A stretch of DNA of 64,000 bases from the NCBI GenBank assembly GCA_036269135.1, contig DATASQ010000003.1, forward strand, positions 44,712-108,711. The letters run 5' to 3'. The notes under the pieces are model-generated. The model saw only the letters and a program-made list of their open reading frames with translations, did not search any database and was not told the origin of the DNA. The stretch comes from Palsa-343 sp036269135. Its GTDB lineage: Bacteria > Acidobacteriota > Terriglobia > Terriglobales > Acidobacteriaceae. Positions 42,814 to 51,562 of this stretch are shown here, piece after piece; the stretch's first letter is position 1; each line of letters opens with the position of its first letter. Made by a program: the position numbers and the translations under genes.

Positions 42814-43536
42814 TCAGGATTTATTTTTGGGCTGCTCTAACTCCCTTCTTTTCTTGACTTCCTTTTTCAGGCGACACACGTGCTGTTCAATTGCGGCGAC
42901 CGTCGTGTGGAGTTCCCACGCGATGCGCCGGTAATCCTTGCCGTCAAGCAAAGAGCAACAGATGAGCAGCTTTGTTCCGGTGACCCACTCCGGGATCATG
43001 AACCCACGGTCCACTACGTTAGAGAGCCTTTTGAGCAGTGGATTCTCCACCGCATCGCCGCCGCCGAGTGTTAGAAACAGCGGTTCCTTCTCCCAGGACG
43101 ACCGGCGCAGGCTCTTCCCCGCGTCCTTCGACATTGAGAAACAAATACGGTTGAGCCAGGCGTAGAACGTCGCCGGGCTCCGCTTGCGGCTGCCCATCGT
43201 CGTCCAAACTTCGATGGCAACCTCCTGTGCGAAATCATCTACCGTCTCAGCCGTGCCCCGGTCCTTAAATTCGTATTCGAGCGGGTACAGCTTCTTCGTT
43301 GCGAAGTCGAGAACCGCGCGGAAAAGATCATCCGCGTACCTCTCGGGATTTTCCGTGTAGAGGCGGTACGCCTCCATCACGCGGGCGCGCGTCTGCCCCC
43401 AAAGCAAAGCGGAGAGACTGGCGCGCGGTTTCGCTACCGGCTCCGCTGCCTCGGGCTCGTCTGCGCTCTCCGGCTCCGATGGCTCGCCGTGGCCCGCAAA
43501 CGGCGTTTCCTGCTCTTCTTCCTCGACTGGATACAC
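42814..43536 (-). CDS. Sigma-70-family-like regulator on element 1
   Basis: 240 residues from GTG 43536 with GAGG a few bases upstream. The N-terminus is acidic and low-complexity (EEEEQETPFAG, EPEAAEP). A region-2-like segment follows (LFRAVLDFATKKLYPLEYEF then VDDFAQEVAIEVWTTM), and near the C-terminus a region-4-like helix-turn-helix (DGKDYRRIAWELHTTVAAIEQHVCRLKKEVKK). This is the layout of an ECF-type sigma factor or of ArpU-like phage late regulators. It is the first leftward gene, ahead of the head genes, so it may direct late expression of the satellite. Divergence from standard sigma factors leaves the exact role open. Confidence 0.72.
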   Translation of the reverse strand: MYPVEEEEQETPFAGHGEPSEPESADEPEAAEPVAKPRASLSALLWGQTRARVMEAYRLYTENPERYADDLFRAVLDFATKKLYPLEYEFKDRGTAETVDDFAQEVAIEVWTTMGSRKRSPATFYAWLNRICFSMSKDAGKSLRRSSWEKEPLFLTLGGGDAVENPLLKRLSNVVDRGFMIPEWVTGTKLLICCSLLDGKDYRRIAWELHTTVAAIEQHVCRLKKEVKKRRELEQPKNKS

Positions 43537-43702
43537 TTCGCCTCACATGATCGGGGCGCACGTGTGCAGGCGCGCAGAAATGGCGCTGCGTTGCTGGCCC
43601 TGATTTTTCCTGATGGGATTGGTCCGGGGGCGCGCTGCGCGTGGAAGGCGAGTGAGCGAATCACTCTGCCGGAATGCGCAAGGGGCTTTCCTGACTTCTT
43701 TT

Positions 43703-43732
43703 AGATTACCAGCGCAGAGGGCCACCTGTCAA
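43703..43732 (-). promoter_or_regulatory. Leftward sigma-70-type promoter, proximal
   Basis: On the minus strand TTGACA (43732-43727), 18-base spacer, TAATCT (43708-43703). It faces the sigma-like gene, about 170 bp ahead of its start. Confidence 0.45.
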
Positions 43733-43742
43733 TGGGCTTGCG

Positions 43743-43770
43743 ATGATACCACGGTGCGGAAGGGTGTCAA
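43743..43770 (-). promoter_or_regulatory. Leftward sigma-70-type promoter, distal
   Basis: On the minus strand TTGACA (43770-43765), 16-base spacer, TATCAT (43748-43743). Its -35 box is half of the inverted repeat GTGTCAAG / CTTGACAC, so the repeat could be a repressor operator on this promoter. Confidence 0.5.
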
Positions 43771-43788
43771 GCATTTTTCTCTTGACAC
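43764..43788. promoter_or_regulatory. Inverted repeat overlapping divergent -35 boxes
   Basis: GTGTCAAG (43764-43771) and CTTGACAC (43781-43788), perfect 8-bp arms and 9-base spacer. Each arm contains TTGACA in opposite orientation, so one regulator could control transcription both ways, as in phage immunity switches. Confidence 0.5.
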
Positions 43789-43888
43789 ATCGGCGCGGTT
43801 TATCCGAGGGATCAGAAGAAAGGGCAGGGCCAAGCGTTTATAGTTGACCTCTAGGCGAAGAAAGAGTGAAGATGTAGGCGGGGGCAGA

Positions 43889-44398
43889 ATGACCAAGACA
43901 GATTGGATAGACAGGGAGAGTGCAAGGATCGCGGGGGCCAAACAGCAGGCCGAGACACGCGACCAGGAAGCGTTGGAGGCAGCCATGACTGCGCAACAAG
44001 GATCGCCGGAGTATTGGAGCGAGTTCGTCAAAGCGGTGAAGCTCCAGACGGACAAATTGGAGAAGGCATTTACTCGTTCCAGTGACGAGAAGATTGTCGG
44101 CAATTGCATCGTGGAAGAACCCAACTCCACAAGGCCGAATCATAGCTGCACGATTATCGTCACCAGGTACTCAGTGAAGCTCCCGCCCGGCCCTGGCGAA
44201 TGCAAGATGCACTTCTACTACGCGCCTGGATCAGCACAGATCAAAAGGTCGGCTTGGGGGCAGCCGGATGTGTTCACAGACCTGCGCACGAGTCCGCGAG
44301 GCGTGGTGGCTGACGTAAGCGGTTCTTCGATGACCGCTAGTGAGTTCGCAGCCTACCTTGTGAAGGGGATGTACGAGCGCGTCAAATTCCCCGAATAG
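43889..44398 (+). CDS. Hypothetical protein at right end of element 1
   Basis: 169 residues from ATG 43889 (G-rich stretch upstream; the frame opens at 43844). The first 60 residues are charged helix (DWIDRESARIAGAKQQAETRDQ), the rest a beta-rich domain with two Cys (VGNCIVEE, PNHSC and GECKMHFYYAPGS). No signal peptide and no recognised family. It is divergent from the sigma-like regulator and lies beside att2; cargo genes in this position of satellites are often anti-phage functions, but nothing here demonstrates that. Confidence 0.6.
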   Translation: MTKTDWIDRESARIAGAKQQAETRDQEALEAAMTAQQGSPEYWSEFVKAVKLQTDKLEKAFTRSSDEKIVGNCIVEEPNSTRPNHSCTIIVTRYSVKLPPGPGECKMHFYYAPGSAQIKRSAWGQPDVFTDLRTSPRGVVADVSGSSMTASEFAAYLVKGMYERVKFPE

Positions 44399-44969
44399 CG
44401 CAAACGGACGCGGGGACAGGCTTAGTAATGCTGGTAAGACAATCCACCAGCCAGGGATCGGTACAATCTGGCCATCAAACCCTTTATAATGTTGAATATA
44501 AAGGAGTTAATGGCGGGGACGACGGGGCTCGAACCCGCGACCTCTGCCGTGACAGTCTACCCGTACTCGGTTTTTCAACGACATACAAACCCGTGGGGAA
44601 CGCCTAAGACCACCGAAGTCGTTGAAGACCGTGCTTTTTGTGCATCGGATTGTAGATCGGAATTAAACCCTGAAGTGGAGCATAATTCGAGAGCGTTGAA
44701 CCCTGGAAAATCGAGCAACCGGCCTCGCTTACAATTCGCTCCAAGTCGCATCTCCGCTTTCTGACCTGTTTGTTCCGCATTGCCGAAAGTTCAGTTCAGC
44801 GGTATGGCAGTTCTGCGGCCAAGTGGTGTTTCCGGAGCCAGAATTCCGCCGCAAGTCCGGGATCGATGAGTGCCTCGTCGATTTCGCATAAATCGAGATG
44901 CGCGAAGCGGTCGGCATGCCTGGAAAGCGAGGCGTCGAGCGTCTTCACTATTTGCAACACCGATTCGCG
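44399..44969. other. Junction region between elements 1 and 2
   Basis: No gene is apparent. It contains the att2 hairpin and tRNA fragment (44472-44556), a short inverted repeat GCTGGT / ACCAGC (44430-44451), and about 400 bp of unassigned sequence before the AraC gene. An open frame reading MAGTTGLEPATSAVTV here is translated tRNA sequence, not a gene. Confidence 0.6.
44472..44556. mobile_element. Middle junction (att2): hairpin plus 46-nt tRNA-Asp 3' fragment
   Basis: 44511-44556 is the complement of a tRNA-Asp 3' half: anticodon loop CTGTCAC (anticodon GTC), T-arm GCGGGTTCGAGC and CCA end. The same 46 bases recur exactly at 58987-59032. The tRNA 5' half is missing. CCATCAAACCCTTTATA (44472-44488) and TATAAAGGAGTTAATGG (44497-44513) form an imperfect 17-bp inverted repeat (14 pairs) ending on the TGG of the tRNA end, as at att1 and att3. 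Confidence 0.8.
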
Positions 44970-46016
44970 CTAGTTAGTAGCAGAGGCGCGATGAGTTTCA
45001 CGCCAATCGCTCGGCGGTACGCCTTCCCAGGCGCGAAAGGCGCGCCCGAAGGAATTAGGGTCCTCGAAGCCAAGCAGATAGGCAGCCTCGTTCAATTCGA
45101 GCACCGAATTCGAGAGGTAGTAGCGGGCCATCTGATGTCGCGCTTCATCCAGAACGCGCTGGAAGCTATACCCCGACTCCTGCAGCCGGCGCTGCACGGT
45201 GCGGGAACTCATATGCAGCGATTGGGCAATGGTTTCGATGGAAGGACGACGCCCTGTCATGCGGTCCTGGATGGCGCGGCGCACGAGTTCGACAAATGAG
45301 TCCTCGGCCTTGAACTGCTTGAGTTGCTCGTCGAACTGCGGAGCCAGCAGCTCGAGCAGGTCCGAGTTGCGAGTCACAAAGGGCGCAGTCGCATCGGGAG
45401 CGCGAAAGATGATCGTATTCCGCGAGGCGCCGCAAACGATCTCGCAACCGAAGTGCCGCTCCAGATGTCTGAGGTTGGGCCGGCTCTGCACGAACTCAAC
45501 TCGAAGCGGCGTCAACTGCGGCTTGCCCGTTCCGATGCGCGTAATCGAAAGCATCCATGCCAGGCAATAGTCGGCCAACACAGGCGGCTCGTCCTCGACG
45601 GCCAGCAACCACCGGAAGCTGACACTGAACTCCGATTCATCGTGTGCGTTGAGGATCTCTTCAGGCGCCGTCAGCTTTTTATAGCGCGCCATATGCTTGA
45701 CCGCGGCAACCAGATTCTCGGTCGAGAGCGCAGCGATTCCCATCGGATGGAAGCGCTCGATTCTGGTCTCGATGCCTATCTTGAGGCCGATGAAAGGGTC
45801 GGCGCTCACACTGCCGATTGCATTCCAGAGCGCAAAGAGCTCTTCTGTCGAAACAAGCACGCGCTTCTGTTCGAAGAGGTCCTGCGGAAGCCCGGCGCGA
45901 CGGAGCACCGCGGGAATCGCGATTCCAAATTCGGCCAGTTTGACCGCCAGACGGCCGGGAACGCGGAAGTGCTTCAGCATTTCGAAGTCCTCAAAACTAC
46001 CTTGAGGGTACTCCAT
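44970..46016 (-). CDS. AraC-family transcriptional regulator (arabinose-binding-like N-terminus)
   Basis: 348 residues of the OruR/QhpR-like branch: an N-terminal ligand domain (about 20-205; GMAALSTENLVAAVKHMARYKK-like segment, FSVSFRWLLAVEDEPP) and a C-terminal double helix-turn-helix (SIETIAQSLHMSSRTVQRRL ... LNEAAYLLGFEDPNSFGRAF). Divergent from the first aldo/keto reductase; the 229-bp gap carries two pairs of 21-bp-spaced repeats and the palindrome CATACCGGTATG 8 bp before its start. It probably activates the reductase cluster in response to an aldehyde or other small molecule. Confidence 0.92.
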   Translation of the reverse strand: MEYPQGSFEDFEMLKHFRVPGRLAVKLAEFGIAIPAVLRRAGLPQDLFEQKRVLVSTEELFALWNAIGSVSADPFIGLKIGIETRIERFHPMGIAALSTENLVAAVKHMARYKKLTAPEEILNAHDESEFSVSFRWLLAVEDEPPVLADYCLAWMLSITRIGTGKPQLTPLRVEFVQSRPNLRHLERHFGCEIVCGASRNTIIFRAPDATAPFVTRNSDLLELLAPQFDEQLKQFKAEDSFVELVRRAIQDRMTGRRPSIETIAQSLHMSSRTVQRRLQESGYSFQRVLDEARHQMARYYLSNSVLELNEAAYLLGFEDPNSFGRAFRAWEGVPPSDWRETHRASATN

Positions 46017-46023
46017 TCCGGAA

Positions 46024-46035
46024 CATACCGGTATG
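46024..46035. promoter_or_regulatory. 12-bp perfect palindrome before araC-type gene
   Basis: CATACCGGTATG is self-complementary and lies 8 bp upstream of the regulator start. It is a candidate autoregulatory site distinct from the GCGCCAA repeats further along. Confidence 0.4.
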
Positions 46036-46041
46036 CAGTTC

Positions 46042-46136
46042 GCGCCAATCTGCCTGCCAACCGCGCCAACCTGCGGCCACCGCAGCCTTGCACCGGCGCC
46101 GGTATCGATTGGCGGACTCTGCCGGAAGATTGGCGC
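46042..46136. promoter_or_regulatory. Paired 21-bp-spaced repeats between AraC and reductase genes
   Basis: GCGCCAATCTGC (46042-46053) and GCGCCAACCTGC (46063-46074) are direct repeats 21 bp apart. GATTGGCG (46107-46114) and GATTGGCGC (46128-46136) are the reverse complement of the same element, again 21 bp apart. The two pairs face each other. Direct half-sites spaced by two helical turns are the known binding form of AraC-family dimers. Confidence 0.65.
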
Positions 46137-46245
46137 ATTCGGCAGGGCGCGAGACGTTGGTAGAGCCTATCTTCGAATCATCACCCAGGGGCGCGGGCAC
46201 AAGTTGTTGCCCTGGAGCAGCCTCGTACATCGGTGAAGAGGATCA

Positions 46246-47226
46246 ATGCAGAAGCGCACATTGGGCAACAATCTCGAAGTCTCGGCTCTCGGCTTCGGAT
46301 GCATGGGGTTGAGCTTCGGTTACGGACCTGCAACAGCTAAGGAGAAGGCAATCAAAGTGATTCGCGCCGCTTTTGACGGCGGCGTGACCTTCTTCGATAC
46401 CGCCGAATGCTACGGCCCGTTCACCAATGAAGAACTCCTGGGTGAGGCCCTGGCGCCTGTCCGCGATAAGGTTGTCATCGCCACCAAGTTCGGATTCGAA
46501 AGTGGAATTCCTGCTCAGGGAACCAACAGCAAGCCGGAGAGAATCAGAGCGGTGGCGGAAGCGTCCGTGAAGCGGCTCAGGACCGACGTGATCGATCTGT
46601 TCTACCAGCATCGCGTCGACCCGAATGTGCCGATTGAAGAAGTGGCCGGCACGGTGAGAGATCTCATCCGGGAGGGCAAGGTCCGGCATTTCGGTATGTC
46701 GGAGGCTGGCGCAGCGAATATTCGTCGTGCTCATGCGGTTCAACCGGTGACGGCGCTTCAGAGCGAGTATTCGCTTTGGTGGCGCGAGCCGGAGGAGGAG
46801 ATTCTGCCTACGTTGGAAAAACTCGGTATCGGGTTCGTTCCCTTCAGTCCACTGGGCAAAGGCTTCCTTACCGGAGCGATCTCTGACAAGACGGAGTTCG
46901 ACAAGACGGACTTTCGCAACACAGTTCCACGGTTTGCCGCGGATGCCCGCAAAGCGAATCAGGCGCTGGTCGATGCTCTCGGTGCGATTGCGGATCAGAA
47001 GAAGGTGACCAAGGCACAGATTGCGCTGGCGTGGCTGCTCGAACAGAAGCCGTGGATTGTGCCGATTCCCGGAACCACCCAGTTGCACCGCCTGGAAGAG
47101 AATCTCGGCGCAGCCACGGTCGAGCTGACGGCGGAGGATCTTGACCTGATTCGTAGTGCCGTCACATCGATCGAAGTCCAGGGTGATCGATACTCTGGAC
47201 ACCATAAGAATCTCGTGAAGCGGTAG
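46246..47226 (+). CDS. Aldo/keto reductase 1 of element 2
   Basis: 326-residue NAD(P)H-dependent oxidoreductase reducing aldehydes or ketones. The catalytic tetrad is visible: Asp and Tyr in FFDTAECYGPF, Lys in VIATKFGF, His in LFYQHRVDP; cofactor-binding end VPIPGTTQLHRLEENLGA. GAGG lies 6 bases before ATG 46246. It is nearly colinear with the reductases at 48523 and 54248 (same MQKRTLG-type start), so they are paralogues. It is the first gene of the cluster divergent from the AraC regulator. Confidence 0.94.
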   Translation: MQKRTLGNNLEVSALGFGCMGLSFGYGPATAKEKAIKVIRAAFDGGVTFFDTAECYGPFTNEELLGEALAPVRDKVVIATKFGFESGIPAQGTNSKPERIRAVAEASVKRLRTDVIDLFYQHRVDPNVPIEEVAGTVRDLIREGKVRHFGMSEAGAANIRRAHAVQPVTALQSEYSLWWREPEEEILPTLEKLGIGFVPFSPLGKGFLTGAISDKTEFDKTDFRNTVPRFAADARKANQALVDALGAIADQKKVTKAQIALAWLLEQKPWIVPIPGTTQLHRLEENLGAATVELTAEDLDLIRSAVTSIEVQGDRYSGHHKNLVKR

Positions 47227-47274
47227 CGGCTTGGCGCTTGGAACTGATTACGCGGAACTGATCAAAGGAGCAAG

Positions 47275-48450
47275 ATGGCCAACCTGAAAGACATGGATTC
47301 CGAATGCAAGCACGGCCTGAATCGCCGGTCATTTCTGCGCACTACCGGGATGATCGCCGCGGCTACGATCACCGGTGGTCTTTCCTATCCTGCGTTCGCT
47401 CGGGCAAGCGGCACGGCCCCGACGAAATCCGTTGTGGCCGGGCGACGCAAGCTCGGCAAGCTGGAAGTATCGAGCATCGGCCTCGGTTGCCAGGATTTCA
47501 CCGGCACATTTTATGCGACCCATCCGAACCGCGCCGACATGATCACCCTGGCGCGCACGGCTCATGAGCACGGCGTTACGCTGTTCGACGCGGCCGAGGC
47601 ATATGGCCCGCTTGAGGTGGAACGTATTCTCGGCGAAGCGCTCGCCCCGGTTCGTAATGAGGTTGTCTACTCTTCCAAATTCGGCTGGGACATAGATCCT
47701 GATACCGGTCGCATGATGGGTGGCCTGAACAGCCGGCCCGAGCACATCCGCCGGTCCATTGACGGCATGTTGAAGCGCTGGCGGACCGATCGGATCGATC
47801 TCGTTTACCAGCACCGTGTCGATCCCGCGGTTCCAATCGAGGATGTGGCTGGCACCGTCAAGGACCTGATCGCACAAGGGAAGGTGTTGCATTTCGGGCT
47901 CTCCGAACCCGGTTCCAAGACGCTGGTCCGTGCCCACGCCGTGCAGCCCTTGTCGGCTGTGCAGAATGAATACTCGATAATGGCGCGCGATCCGGAGACC
48001 GAGATACTTCCGATCTGTACGGAGCTCGGAATCGGCTTTGTCTGTTGGAGTCCGCTCGCCATGGCATTTCTGACTGGCGCTATCGACCAGAACACGCCCA
48101 TCGAGCAGGGAGACTTCCGCGGCATGGTGCCGTGGTTCGCGCCGGGGAATCGTCCGGGCAATCTCGCCCTGGTTGCCGTGGTCAAGGACTGGGCGCGGCG
48201 CAAGGGCGCGACGCCCGCACAAATTGCTCTGGCTTGGCTCATGGCGCAGGGACCGTCTGTTGTTCCAATCCCCGGCACGACCAAGAGGTCGCACATGCTC
48301 GACAATAACGGCGCGGACACCGTACGCTTCACCCCGGCAGAGTTGCAGCAACTCAATGCGGCCTTGGCTGGCGCTCCAGTCCACGGTGCGCGCCTGCCAC
48401 AGATGGTGCTTTCGCTCTCCGGCGTTGAAGCGCCCGCAAAACATCCTTAA
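47275..48450 (+). CDS. Tat-exported aldo/keto reductase 2
   Basis: 391 residues. It has a twin-arginine signal (LNRRSFLRTTGMIAAATITGG) about 17 residues in, unlike its three neighbours, so it is probably exported folded with its cofactor to the periplasm. The reductase domain starts near residue 55 (RRKLGKLEVSSIGLGCQDF) with Asp/Tyr in LFDAAEAYGPL, Lys in VYSSKFGW and His in LVYQHRVDP. AAAGGAGCAAG precedes ATG 47275; it follows reductase 1 by 48 bp in an operon. Confidence 0.93.
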   Translation: MANLKDMDSECKHGLNRRSFLRTTGMIAAATITGGLSYPAFARASGTAPTKSVVAGRRKLGKLEVSSIGLGCQDFTGTFYATHPNRADMITLARTAHEHGVTLFDAAEAYGPLEVERILGEALAPVRNEVVYSSKFGWDIDPDTGRMMGGLNSRPEHIRRSIDGMLKRWRTDRIDLVYQHRVDPAVPIEDVAGTVKDLIAQGKVLHFGLSEPGSKTLVRAHAVQPLSAVQNEYSIMARDPETEILPICTELGIGFVCWSPLAMAFLTGAIDQNTPIEQGDFRGMVPWFAPGNRPGNLALVAVVKDWARRKGATPAQIALAWLMAQGPSVVPIPGTTKRSHMLDNNGADTVRFTPAELQQLNAALAGAPVHGARLPQMVLSLSGVEAPAKHP

Positions 48451-48522
48451 CCGCTCGACCGACAGCCACTATTCAGCAGACCGTCAGATCTTCCAAGACC
48501 GGAATCGTGTAGGAGAAAAGAA

Positions 48523-49515
48523 ATGCAGAAACGTACATTGGGCAGGAACCTCGAAGTATCGGCTCTCGGCCTGGGATGCATGGGCATGAGCGCGGCATAC
48601 GGGCCAGCAGCCGACAAGGGCGAGATGATCAAGCTCATCCGCTCAGCCTATGAACTTGGCGTGACCCATTTCGACACGGCTGAAGCGTACGGCCCATTCG
48701 TGAATGAAGAGTTGTTGGGTGAGGCGCTCCAACCAATTCGCAGCCAGGTCACCATCGCCACCAAATTCGGCTTCGATATCGATATCGAGACGGGGGCGCG
48801 CCGTGTCGGAACGAATAGCCGGCCTGAGCACGTGAAAGCAGTAGCGGACGCGAGCCTGAAGCATTTGCGGACCGATCATATCGACATCTTCTATCAGCAC
48901 CGTGTGGACCCTGACGTGCCGATTGAGGATGTCGCTGGAGCAGTCAAGGAGTTAATTGCCGAGGGCAAGGTCAAACACTTTGGTATGTCCGAGGCCGCTG
49001 TCCAAACCATCCGCCGCGCCCACGCGGTGCAGCCGGTAACAGCCGTCCAAAGCGAGTACTCGCTCTTCTACCGTGGCCCCGAGGCCGAGCTGCTGCCTTC
49101 GCTCGAAGAGCTTGGGATTGGATTTGTGCCCTTCAGTCCGCTTGGAGCGGGATTCCTCACGGGCAAGATCGACGAGAACACCAAGTTCGATGCCACTGAC
49201 TTCAGAAACGTGGTTCCCCGTTTCTCGCCGAAAGCGCGCAAGGCCAACATGGCTCTGGTCGACCTTGTGAAATCTGTCTCGGCCGGTAAAGGCGCGACGC
49301 CCGCACAGGTTGCACTCGCCTGGCTTCTCGCGCAGAAGCCGTGGATCGTGCCCATCCCCGGAACCACCAAGTTGCATCGTCTTGAAGAAAACCTGGGCGC
49401 GGTCAACGTTGAATTGACAGAGGCCAATCTGAAGCAGATTGACGACGCTGTTTCGAGCCTGAAGCTTGAAGGCGCGCGCCTGCCTGAAGCCGTACTGAAA
49501 ATGACCGGACTCTGA
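48523..49515 (+). CDS. Aldo/keto reductase 3
   Basis: 330 residues, a close paralogue of the reductase at 46246 (MQKRTLGRNLEVSALGLGCMGMS). Tetrad in FDTAEAYGPF, IATKFGF and IFYQHRVDP; nucleotide end VPIPGTTKLHRLEENLGAVN. GGAG lies before ATG 48523. Part of the same rightward operon; the duplication of cargo suggests expansion of substrate range or gene dosage. Confidence 0.94.
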   Translation: MQKRTLGRNLEVSALGLGCMGMSAAYGPAADKGEMIKLIRSAYELGVTHFDTAEAYGPFVNEELLGEALQPIRSQVTIATKFGFDIDIETGARRVGTNSRPEHVKAVADASLKHLRTDHIDIFYQHRVDPDVPIEDVAGAVKELIAEGKVKHFGMSEAAVQTIRRAHAVQPVTAVQSEYSLFYRGPEAELLPSLEELGIGFVPFSPLGAGFLTGKIDENTKFDATDFRNVVPRFSPKARKANMALVDLVKSVSAGKGATPAQVALAWLLAQKPWIVPIPGTTKLHRLEENLGAVNVELTEANLKQIDDAVSSLKLEGARLPEAVLKMTGL

Positions 49516-49548
49516 GTTTCGATTGGCGTGAGAAAGGAAATGAAGACC

Positions 49549-50511
49549 ATGAGAGTCAGCGGAACAAGCTCAACGGACATCCATCGCGTCAGCCGAATCC
49601 TCGCGCTTTCGTTGGCGGTTGTATTTCTCTGGTCTTCGGCGCGCGCGCAGCAAGCATGTCAGCCACAGCAGCCGCCACCGTCTACAATCGCGCCCAGGGT
49701 CATCAACATCTGGCCGGGTGTTGCGCCCGGCTCAGAGCAATGGAAGCAAAAAGAGAGCATCATTCACATGGGGCCGATGGAGAGCATCGCCAACGTGACG
49801 ACTCCAACCCTGACCGCCTACCTGCCGGAACCGGCGAAGGCAACGAGCACAGCCGTTATTATCGCCCCCGGCGGAGGCTTTCTTTTCCTCGGCACGGATA
49901 CGCACGAGGTCGCGGAGTGGCTTGCGGCTCGCGGCATTGCGGGATTCGTCTTGAAGTACCGGACGGCTCAGCTTAAGGGCGAGAACGAAGCGCAGTTAGG
50001 CCAGGCCGGCGGTGCGCGTTTCGGGGCCCAGATTCGTAACTACGCCTTGATTGGAGAGGATGGGAAGTACGCTCTGGACGACGGTGTGCAGGCAATCAAA
50101 GTCGTGCGTGCCCACGCTGCGGAATGGGGCATCTCTCCGGACCGCGTCGTTTTCATGGGATTCTCGGCCGGCGGAATGATCACCGAATATACGGCCATTC
50201 AGCCGGATGTAAGCGCGCGTCCGAACTTTGCCGCACCCATTTACGGCGCCTATTTTCCAGCCGTGCCCCCGATCCCGAAAGACGTGCCGCCCTTCTTCAT
50301 GGAGATGGCGGAGGACGACAATCTCGCCGGTCCTCAAATCATCAAGTTCTACGACGCACTCAAGGCCGCAGGATACAAGCCGGAGTTTCACCTCTATGAA
50401 CACGGCGGTCATGGCTGGAGCATGCGCAAGCAAGGCACAACAAGCGATCACTGGCTCGAGGAGTTCTACTGGTGGCTGGAAGCGAACGGGCTGACCAAGC
50501 CCAAGAGCTGA
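49549..50511 (+). CDS. Secreted alpha/beta hydrolase, acetylxylan-esterase-like
   Basis: 320 residues from ATG 49549, chosen over 49540 and 49528 because AAAGGA lies about 10 bases upstream. Signal peptide ILALSLAVVFLWSSARAQQ. BD-FAE/axe-like features: VINIWPGVAPGSEQW, IIAPGGGFLFLGTDTHEVAEWLA, nucleophile GFSAGGM and His in HGGHGWSM. Follows reductase 3 closely. Likely deacylates a sugar or small ester in the periplasm. Confidence 0.88.
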   Translation: MRVSGTSSTDIHRVSRILALSLAVVFLWSSARAQQACQPQQPPPSTIAPRVINIWPGVAPGSEQWKQKESIIHMGPMESIANVTTPTLTAYLPEPAKATSTAVIIAPGGGFLFLGTDTHEVAEWLAARGIAGFVLKYRTAQLKGENEAQLGQAGGARFGAQIRNYALIGEDGKYALDDGVQAIKVVRAHAAEWGISPDRVVFMGFSAGGMITEYTAIQPDVSARPNFAAPIYGAYFPAVPPIPKDVPPFFMEMAEDDNLAGPQIIKFYDALKAAGYKPEFHLYEHGGHGWSMRKQGTTSDHWLEEFYWWLEANGLTKPKS

Positions 50512-50596
50512 CCGTACCGGAATCCCACTGAACGATGCTGTTGAGATTGAATCGGCGGCACAAATCGAATAAGCGCGAAATGGAGAAGAGAGAAAC

Positions 50597-51058
50597 ATGA
50601 GAACGGGACTTCGAATCATGGTATTGACAGTGGGCCTTGCATTCGCCTTCCTATGCCAGGCGCAAACGAGCGGTACGCCCTTTCCGAAGGGAGAACTGGC
50701 GACGGTTAAAAATCACACTGGGAAGATCTGGCTGAGCGAGCTCAATGTTGGTGACAGCACCTTCGATCCCAGTATTGCTCAAGCGATCTATGGTCCCGGT
50801 GCAAGGCTGGATTGGCACATTCATCCAGGTGGCCAAGTGCTGCTCATCACTGAAGGCACTGGATATTACCAGGAAAAGGGAAAGCCAGTTCAGATCGTCC
50901 ACAAGGGCGATGTAATCAAGTGCCCTCCTGGCGTAGAGCATTGGCACGCGGCAGCACCCAATAGCACCTTTGCCTACATCGCGGTCACACCGACTCAAAA
51001 AGGGAAAACCATCTGGTTGAAGCCTGTGACCGATGAAGAATACAACAGCACCAAATAG
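50597..51058 (+). CDS. Secreted cupin-domain protein
   Basis: 153 residues with signal peptide (MVLTVGLAFAFLCQAQ). The cupin barrel is clear: GARLDWHIHPGGQVLLITEGTGYY, HKGDVIKCPPGVEHWHAAAP. Two His-rich strands would hold a metal ion. GGAGAAGAGAG precedes ATG 50597. It is the intact relative of the frameshifted cupin that converges on it at 51149. Function unknown; such small cupins are often quercetinase- or isomerase-like. Confidence 0.88.
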   Translation: MRTGLRIMVLTVGLAFAFLCQAQTSGTPFPKGELATVKNHTGKIWLSELNVGDSTFDPSIAQAIYGPGARLDWHIHPGGQVLLITEGTGYYQEKGKPVQIVHKGDVIKCPPGVEHWHAAAPNSTFAYIAVTPTQKGKTIWLKPVTDEEYNSTK

Positions 51059-51148
51059 GACTCTCCCGGCCTGGCCAGCAAAAAACTCGATTTCACACCC
51101 GGCGATAATGCGCTTATCCAATCGTCTCGATAGGCCGGAAGTGCTTGT

Positions 51149-51545
51149 CTAGTGGCGATAGTGCTCTTCGGTTAGGTGCTCCATCCAATCCACAGCCTTG
51201 CCGTCCTGCTTTTCCTGGATGGCGATGTGGGTCATGGCTGTTGTTTGGCGTTGCGCCGTGCCAATGCTTCTCCTTGGGAGCAAACCAGATGACATCGCCG
51301 GGATGGATCTCTTCAACCGGGCCGCCTTCGCGCTGTGCCCTCCCGCAGCCTGCTGTAACGATGAGTGTTTGGCCGAGAGGATGGGTATGCCAGGCAGTTC
51401 GTGCGCCGGGTTCGAAGGTCACGCTGGCGCCAGAGACGAGCGCTGGATCTGGTGCGGTGAAGAGCGGATCGATCCGAACAGTTCCCGTGAACCAGTCTGC
51501 TGGACCTTCGCCTGATGGTTGCGATCCGACCTTTCTGATTTCCAT
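51149..51545 (-). pseudogene. Cupin-domain protein with 1-base frameshift
   Basis: The frame from ATG 51545 reads normally (SVTFEPGARTAWHTHPLGQTL-type cupin core, HPGDVIWFAPKEKHWHGATP) and then goes out of frame at 51244-51246, where an extra T (A on the coding strand) appears in GTTGTTTGG. Reading on in that frame gives a stretch of unrelated residues to 51114. Removing one base restores TAMTHIAIQEKQDG ... TEEHYRH and a stop at 51149-51151. The metal site precedes the break, so a truncated product could fold poorly. Paralogue of the cupin at 50597. Confidence 0.75.
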
Positions 51546-51562
51546 GTTCTTCTCCTTCGTCT

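Larger units (their letters stand above)
43537..43888. other. Divergent control region of element 1
   Basis: Between the leftward sigma-like gene and the rightward hypothetical gene. It holds two leftward promoters (43703-43732 and 43743-43770) and an inverted repeat (43764-43788) that also gives a TTGACA on the plus strand at 43782. No gene is visible. Confidence 0.55.

Noticed and set aside
44489..44764. Open frame reading MAGTTGLEPATSAVTV at att2
   Set aside because: These residues are the translated complement of the tRNA-Asp 3' half; the same words appear at att3, so it is not a protein gene.
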